From: JBGPOS01 sp041488155
GTDB taxonomy: Bacteria > Chloroflexota > Dehalococcoidia > Tepidiformales > Tepidiformaceae
Length of the DNA stretch: 64,000 bases
Assembly (NCBI GenBank): GCA_041488155.1
Contig: JBGPOS010000010.1
Span: 1-64,000 of the forward strand
Direction: 5' to 3'
The notes below the pieces were generated by a model. It saw only the letters and a program-made list of their open reading frames with translations. It was not told the DNA's origin and made no database searches. Both the position numbers and the translations under genes were made by a program. Of this stretch, positions 59,301 through 64,000 are shown piece after piece (positions within the stretch are counted from its first letter, which is position 1; each line of letters opens with the position of its first letter).

Positions 59301-60808
59301 TTGAGCATGTCGCTGAGGCTCTTGAGCTTGTGGTTGCCGCTGCCGCTGACCGCGCGCCCTCGACGGCCGTTGTCGATGAGACTGTCGACCGCTTCCTGGA
59401 GCATGCGCTTCTCGTTGCGGATGATGATCTCGGGCGCGCCGAGATCAAGAAGGCGCTTTAAGCGGTTGTTCCGATTGATGACCCTTCGATAGAGGTCGTT
59501 CAGGTCGCTGGTGGCGAACCGGCCGCCATCGAGCTGCACCATGGGCCGCAAATCCGGAGGTAGCACCGGCAGGACCTGGAAGACCATCCACTCGGGCTTA
59601 TTCCCCGAGTCAAGGAGTGATTCGACGACGTTAAGTCGTTTCGTGGCCTTCTTGCGGCGCTGGCCACTGGCGAGGAGGATCTCTTGCTTGAGCTTCTTCT
59701 TCATCTCATCCAGGTCGACGCGGGCGAGCACCTGAAGGACGGCTTCGGCGCCCATTGCAGCTTTGAAGACGTGCCCGAACAGGTCGGAGAGCTCGCGGTA
59801 ACGGGTCTCCGTGAGCAGGAGGACGCGGTCGTCGCGGATGGGGTCGGCGAGGTCTTCAAGGTCGCGGAGGCGTTCCTTGTACTGCTCTTCGACCTCGTCC
59901 CGGATGCCCTTCTCCCTTTCCTGGAGGGGATGAAGCTCGTCAAAGAGGCTGGCCTTGGCATCGTCGAGGGCGGTATCGGCGAGGAGAGACTCGGCGAGCA
60001 TCATCCGGCCAGTTTCCTTATCGAAGGCGACGAGGCGCTTATCGCCCTCGCGCTGCACGCGGGTCACGGCAGCCTTCGTGACTTTGACGCCTTTTTCGAG
60101 CAGGACATCGCCGACGAGGGTCACTTCGTTTTCAAGGATGCTGGCTTCGGCGGCAGCGGCCTGTTCGACTGCGCGGGCGGCGGCAGCTTCAAGGGCGTCT
60201 CGCGAAATCTGTCGCTCCGCCTGAATTCGCGTGGTCTTCTCCAGCACGTTCGCCTGCAGCTTCGCGTTCGCTTCTTCGAGTTCGAGTTCTAGCTTCTCGC
60301 GCCGGGGCCGGACCTCGGCCACGCGCTCCTCGATGACACGGCCCATTTCTACGCGCATGTGGTCGAGCTCGCGGGCACGGGCGTCTTCATCGACCGCGGT
60401 GATCATGTACTGGGCGAAGTAGAGCACTCGTTCGAGGTTGCGGGGAGACATGTCGAGGAGGAGGCCGAGCTTGCTCGGCGTGCCTTTGACGAACCAGATG
60501 TGACTCACCGGGCTGGCCAGCTCGACGTGTCCCATGCGCTCGCGCCGGACTTTCGCCCGGGCCACTTCAACGCCGCACTTGTCGCAGATGATCCCCTTGT
60601 AGCGGACGCGCTTGTACTTGCCGCAATAGCATTCGAAGTCCTTCGTTGGCCCGAAGATCTTCTCGCAGAACAGCCCGTCTTTTTCCGGCTTCAGGGTGCG
60701 GTAGTTGATGGTCTCTGGCTTCGTGACTTCGCCGTAGGACCAGGAGCGGATTTGCTCCGGGCTGGCCAGGGCGATCTTGACCTGGTTGAAATCGTTAACT
60801 TCGAGCAT
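56348..60808 (-). CDS. rpoC: RNA polymerase beta' subunit
   Basis: A 1486-residue subunit. The N-terminal zinc site uses Cys60, Cys62, Cys75 and Cys78. The active-site motif NADFDGDQMAVH lies near 625-635, and the second zinc site near 1050-1070 (SCEAERGICSLC). It is longer than E. coli RpoC at about 1400, partly from a charged helical insert in the clamp, residues 150-340 (RPRREKLELELEEANAKL). ATG at 60808 follows GGAGGAA and overlaps rpoB by 14 bases. Confidence 0.97.
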   Translation of the reverse strand: MLEVNDFNQVKIALASPEQIRSWSYGEVTKPETINYRTLKPEKDGLFCEKIFGPTKDFECYCGKYKRVRYKGIICDKCGVEVARAKVRRERMGHVELASPVSHIWFVKGTPSKLGLLLDMSPRNLERVLYFAQYMITAVDEDARARELDHMRVEMGRVIEERVAEVRPRREKLELELEEANAKLQANVLEKTTRIQAERQISRDALEAAAARAVEQAAAAEASILENEVTLVGDVLLEKGVKVTKAAVTRVQREGDKRLVAFDKETGRMMLAESLLADTALDDAKASLFDELHPLQEREKGIRDEVEEQYKERLRDLEDLADPIRDDRVLLLTETRYRELSDLFGHVFKAAMGAEAVLQVLARVDLDEMKKKLKQEILLASGQRRKKATKRLNVVESLLDSGNKPEWMVFQVLPVLPPDLRPMVQLDGGRFATSDLNDLYRRVINRNNRLKRLLDLGAPEIIIRNEKRMLQEAVDSLIDNGRRGRAVSGSGNHKLKSLSDMLKGKQGRFRQNLLGKRVDYSGRSVIVVGPELKLNECGLPKRMALELFKPFVMHSLVAKGLAHNIKSAKRIVERARPEVWDVLDEVIRDRPVLLNRAPTLHRLGIQAFQPVLIEGSAIQLHPLVCTAFNADFDGDQMAVHVPLSREAVAEAKQILLSTNNLLSPASGNPTVAPSLDMVLGCYYMTDIDPKARGAYRPANGRVAVGVYGSPEEAKLAFDLGVVDLRAPIMVRSPRAVQAGGVRSDPELDAQGRPKARMFETTVGRIILNETLPDSLPFQNDGMDRPHLREVVALCYRELGGERTAEVVDRIKNTGFHYATRSGVTIAIHEIQVPKQKEEFLREADKKVDALREQFDMGLITEEERYEGTVKIWGETTTKVENAIKERLPEYGSLNYMASSGTKGNITQIRQMAGMRGLMADPNGKVIELPIRGSFREGLTVLEYFISTHGARKGLADTALRTADSGYLTRRLIDVAQDVIILEEDCGTTAGLWIEREENSETMESLRDRVIGRYAAMPVADEASGEVLADRNEEISEVVADRIDELHVPRVLVRTPMSCEAERGICSLCYGRDLGRGARVKLRTAVGIIAAQSIGEPGTQLTMRTFHTGGVASAADITSGLPRVEELFEARAPKGEAIISEIDGTVEVVQENERRIVRIVSTDTLVEEYTVPSRGKALVEDGARVMAGAVLATGPESKANKKAVAEQVVSRISGIARVSGRGKSVQVVYEEREEREYPIPAAARLFVETGEFVHAGAQLTEGARNPQHILSIQGRDAVRKYMVDEVQKVYKSQGVNINDKHIEVITRQMLRRVKVDHPGDTGLLPGDLVDRREFEDITNKVVAEGGEPATAQPVLLGVTKASLNTDSWLAAASFQETTRVLTNAAIDGMVDRLVGLKENVIIGKLIPARSEIVVARREHIAELDLPESLLLEEEAELERMLAEREAGAFVSGSVRTLPPLLMDDENGDPIQIDEDEIIGATEEDAVE

Positions 60809-63800
60809 TCCAGAGTTCCTCCGCCTCGAAGCCGGAGAGGTTGATCCCCAGCTCGGGCACTTCGCTGCCGGTGTCATCGATAAACGAGACGTTGCCTTCG
60901 TCGTTCGAAACTTCCACGGACAGGCCAAGGCTCTGCAGTTCCTTGACCAGGACCTTGAAGGACTCGGGGACGCCGGGCTCGAGCACGTCTTCGCCCTTCA
61001 CAATTGCTTCGTAGGTCTTGACTCGGCCGACCACGTCGTCGGACTTGACCGTCAGCAGCTCCTGGAGGATGTGGGCGGCGCCGTAGGCCTCGAGGGCCCA
61101 GACTTCCATCTCACCGAAGCGCTGTCCGCCGAACTGGGCCTTGCCGCCGAGAGGCTGCTGGGTGATGAGCGAATATGGGCCCGTGCTGCGGGCATGAATC
61201 TTGTCTTCCACAAGATGGATGAGCTTGAGCATGTAGATGTAACCGACGGTCAACGGCTGGTCGAAGGATTCGCCGGTGCGGCCGTCGCAGAGTTTGGTTT
61301 TGCCGAAGATGGGAGGGGGCACGCCGGTGTCTTTGTAGACCGCCTGCGCGCGCTCATCGAGGGCTTCGATGGTAAGACCCTTCTTGAGCTTGTCGCCAGA
61401 TTCGGCGAGGGCGTCGGTTAGCCAGATCTCGAGGCAGACTCGCTTGGCGACGCCGTCCTTGGGGTTCGTGAAGACGGATGCGCCGTCGTGGCCTCTTTCG
61501 TCGACCCAGCGAATGGCCCGCTCGACGTCGAAGCCGCGGTCGCGCGGGTCGATGTAGTACATGGCGCCTGACTCGATAGCCATCCAGGCCCGAGCGAGGG
61601 CGTCGTCGATCGAACCATCGCTGGCCCCATCGAAGACGGGGCTGACGGCGCGGAAGCCGAGGGCGTTGGCGGCCCACCCGAGATGCGTTTCGAGCACCTG
61701 GCCGATGTTCATGCGGCTGGGTACGCCGATCGGGTTGAGGATGATGTCGATGGGCGTGCCGTCGGGCAGGTAGGGCATGTCTTCGCGCGGGAGAATCCGG
61801 CTGATGACACCCTTGTTGCCGTGGCGGCCGGCCATCTTATCGCCTTCAGATAACTTGCGGCGCTGGGCGATGCTCACGCGCACGAGCTTGTTCACTCCGG
61901 CTGGGAGGGCCTCGTGGTCGTCGCGACTGAACACCTTTACGTCAATCACCTTGCCGCGCTCGCCGTGGGGAACGCGAAGGCTTGTGTCTTTCACTTCGCG
62001 AGCCTTCTCACCAAAGATGGCTCGCAGGAGCTTCTCCTCTGCTGTCAGCTCGGTTTCGCCCTTCGGGGTGATCTTGCCGACGAGGATGTCGCCTTCGCGA
62101 ACTTCGGCCCCGATGCGGATGATGCCTTCCTCGTCCAGGTCGCTGAGGCTCTCTTCGCCGACGTTGGGGATGTCGCGGGTGATCTCTTCGGGGCCGAGTT
62201 TCGTGTCTCGGGCCTCGACTTCGTGCTTCTCGATGTGGATGGAGGTGAACTTGTCCTCGCGGATGAGGTTCTGGCTGATGATTATGGCGTCTTCGAAGTT
62301 GTAGCCTTCCCAGCTCATGAAGGCGCAGAGGACGTTCTGGCCGAGGGCCAGGTCTCCGCCTTGCGTGCTGGAGCTATCGACCAGGGGCTCGCCGGCCCTC
62401 ACTCTCTGGCCTCGGAAGACGATAGGACGCTGGTTCAGGCAGGTGCCCTGGTTGGAACGCGTGAACTTCGTAAGCGGATAGGCGACCTCGCCGAGGTCGG
62501 GTGAGTCGTAGCGCACGACGACCCTGGTGCCTGCCGATTCGAGGATCTCGCCGTCGCCCGCTGCGACGACGACGTGGCCGCTGTCAACGGCTGTGCGGCG
62601 TTCCATCCCGGTGCCGACGAGCGGGATCTCCGGCCGCACAAGGGGTACAGCCTGGCGCTGCATGTTGGAGCCCATGAGGGCCCGGTTCGCGTCGTCGTGC
62701 TCGAGGAAGGGGATCAGGGCCGTTGCCACGGAGACCATCTGCTTGGGTGACACGTCGAGGAAGTCCACTTCCTCCGGGGTGACCATCTTGAAATTCTCGC
62801 TGACACGGGCTTCGACGCGCTCTTCGAGGAAGTGGCCCTCCGCGTCGAGCAACGTATTGGCCTGGCCGACCATGAACTTGTCCTCTTCGTCGGCGGTGAG
62901 GTAGGCGATGTCGCTGGTGACGAACGGCCTGACAGAGACACTCTTGCGGGACTTCGCGATCCTGGCGGCGAGGGCGCCGTCGACCCGGTCGCCCGTCTTC
63001 GCCAGCACCTTGCCCGAGTCATCTAGCAGATCGGCGGTGAGCACACGGTCGAGGAGGGCGGGTGAATCGGCTGAAAGCTCTTTCACGACGCGGCGGTAGG
63101 GGGTCTCGATGAAACCGAAGTCGTTGAGCCGCCCGTAGGTGGCGAGCGAACCGATGAGGCCGATGTTGGGTCCTTCAGGGGTCTCAATTGGGCAGATGCG
63201 GCCGTAGTGGCTGTGGTGTACGTCTCGTACGTCGAACCCGGCGCGATCTCGGGACAGGCCGCCGGGGCCGAGCGCGCTCAATCGTCGCTTGTGGGTGAGT
63301 TCGGCCAGGGGGTTTGTCTGGTCCATGAACTGGGAGAGCTGGCTGCCGCCGAAGAACTCCTTCATGGCGGCCACGACCGGCCGGATGTTGATGAGGGCGC
63401 TGGGCGTGGCCTCTTCCGGGTCGGTGATGGTCATGCGCTCGCGGACGACGCGTTCCATACGCAGCAAGCCGACGCGGAACTGCTGTTGGATGAGCTCGCC
63501 CACCGCGCGCACGCGCCTGTTTCCGAGGTGGTCGATGTCGTCGGGGTGACCCCGGCCATCGGTGCCGCCGAGTCCGTTATTCATGCGGACAAGCTCACGG
63601 ATGATCTCGATGAGGTCGGCCGGCCGGAGCCAACGCTGCACCACTTCTGCAGCGACGGTGAGACGCTTGTTCAGCTTGTGGCGGCCCACGCGCCCCAGGT
63701 CGTAGCGGCGGGGGTTGAAGAAGAGCGTGTTTATCAGGGTGCGGGCGTTCTCCAGGGTGGGTGGGTCTCCCGGCCGGATGCGGCGATAGAACTCGAGCAA

Positions 63801-64000
63801 CGCCTCGTGCTTGTTCTTGCTTGGTTCTTTGGAGACCGTGGTGACCATGTACTGGGCCACGTCGCTGGTGTCGACATCCTGGAACATGGCCAAGATTCGC
63901 TCGTCGGTCCCCAGCTCGTTTTCGAGCTCACGCAGGGCTGAGTCGCGCGACCGCTCGTCTTCAGGGGTGCGACTGGCCTGCCAGCGATCGAAGGCAGTCC
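60795..64000 (-). CDS. rpoB: RNA polymerase beta subunit (5' end off window)
   Basis: About 1067 residues are visible; the frame stays open to base 64000, so 100-200 N-terminal residues are missing. The rifampicin pocket is wild type: LSQFMDQTNPLAELTHKRRL keeps the Asp, His and (downstream) Ser of sensitive enzymes. Later motifs include GRICPIETPEGPNIGLI and the QPLGGKAQFGGQRFGEME region before the end. It is transcribed with rpoC. Confidence 0.97.
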   Translation of the reverse strand, partial: TAFDRWQASRTPEDERSRDSALRELENELGTDERILAMFQDVDTSDVAQYMVTTVSKEPSKNKHEALLEFYRRIRPGDPPTLENARTLINTLFFNPRRYDLGRVGRHKLNKRLTVAAEVVQRWLRPADLIEIIRELVRMNNGLGGTDGRGHPDDIDHLGNRRVRAVGELIQQQFRVGLLRMERVVRERMTITDPEEATPSALINIRPVVAAMKEFFGGSQLSQFMDQTNPLAELTHKRRLSALGPGGLSRDRAGFDVRDVHHSHYGRICPIETPEGPNIGLIGSLATYGRLNDFGFIETPYRRVVKELSADSPALLDRVLTADLLDDSGKVLAKTGDRVDGALAARIAKSRKSVSVRPFVTSDIAYLTADEEDKFMVGQANTLLDAEGHFLEERVEARVSENFKMVTPEEVDFLDVSPKQMVSVATALIPFLEHDDANRALMGSNMQRQAVPLVRPEIPLVGTGMERRTAVDSGHVVVAAGDGEILESAGTRVVVRYDSPDLGEVAYPLTKFTRSNQGTCLNQRPIVFRGQRVRAGEPLVDSSSTQGGDLALGQNVLCAFMSWEGYNFEDAIIISQNLIREDKFTSIHIEKHEVEARDTKLGPEEITRDIPNVGEESLSDLDEEGIIRIGAEVREGDILVGKITPKGETELTAEEKLLRAIFGEKAREVKDTSLRVPHGERGKVIDVKVFSRDDHEALPAGVNKLVRVSIAQRRKLSEGDKMAGRHGNKGVISRILPREDMPYLPDGTPIDIILNPIGVPSRMNIGQVLETHLGWAANALGFRAVSPVFDGASDGSIDDALARAWMAIESGAMYYIDPRDRGFDVERAIRWVDERGHDGASVFTNPKDGVAKRVCLEIWLTDALAESGDKLKKGLTIEALDERAQAVYKDTGVPPPIFGKTKLCDGRTGESFDQPLTVGYIYMLKLIHLVEDKIHARSTGPYSLITQQPLGGKAQFGGQRFGEMEVWALEAYGAAHILQELLTVKSDDVVGRVKTYEAIVKGEDVLEPGVPESFKVLVKELQSLGLSVEVSNDEGNVSFIDDTGSEVPELGINLSGFEAEELWNARS

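Noticed and set aside
1..64000. CRISPR arrays, insertion sequences, prophage or rRNA/tRNA genes
   Set aside because: I saw no regularly spaced repeats, transposase or integrase motifs, or rRNA sequence. Intergenic gaps are short and none showed a convincing tRNA cloverleaf by eye.

Overview
The window is GC-rich, gene-dense bacterial chromosome with frequent GTG and TTG starts and many 1-4 base gene overlaps. It carries a T-box-led tryptophan operon, paired TrpB2/TrpB1, an AroH-type chorismate mutase, type I-beta DAHP synthase, ScpA, an apparently bifunctional dCTP deaminase and a rpoBC pair. This mix suggests a Chloroflexota member (Dehalococcoidia-like). That placement is an inference from gene content and style, not from a phylogeny.

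Layout. 1-3.1 kb: a lipid-transfer-type thiolase (cut by the window edge) with its DUF35 partner, then two toxin-antitoxin pairs (VapBC-like and HicBA). 3.1-19.4 kb: a promoter, a T-box leader with terminator, and a long plus-strand run encoding trpB2, a CADD-like oxygenase, a four-helix-bundle protein, trpS, trpE, three degenerate Nudix-fold proteins (the third fused to a carboxymuconolactone-decarboxylase-like domain), a HAD phosphatase, a small unknown, trpG-D-C-F-B, a CPBP membrane protease, trpA, aroH, aroF and scpA. 19.5-22.3 kb: a PaaI thioesterase, ribF and tyrS. 22.3-24.8 kb: an ECF42-type sigma factor with two DGPF/YCII proteins. 24.9-28.7 kb: two small related proteins, a ferritin-like diiron protein followed by a paralogue that has lost most metal ligands, and a DUF1326 protein.

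28.9-31.2 kb: acetolactate synthase (ilvBN). 31.2-45.9 kb: mostly catabolic genes, namely methylcrotonyl-CoA-type carboxylase alpha and beta subunits, aldo/keto reductase, TauE/SafE permease, metallo-hydrolase, dcd, family III CoA-transferase, acyl-CoA dehydrogenase, GNAT, flavin-fold proteins, class V aminotransferase and a lipoprotein sugar dehydrogenase. 45.9-52.4 kb: a minus-strand cluster matching the WbpA/B/E/D route to a diacetamido uronic acid nucleotide sugar, with a WbpM-like 4,6-dehydratase and an initiating sugar-phosphate transferase. 52.5-56.3 kb: a radical SAM protein, a CMD-family protein and ispD-ispF. 56.3-64 kb: rpoC and the 3' part of rpoB.

How the genes work together. The 3-19 kb run covers DAHP formation, chorismate mutase, all steps from chorismate to tryptophan and the charging of tRNA-Trp under one apparent leader. 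The most notable unexplained content is (a) the three pseudo-Nudix proteins and CADD-like enzyme inside that operon, (b) a T-box whose expected specifier region holds TTC rather than TGG, and (c) the active/inactive-looking diiron pair at 25.7-28.0 kb.
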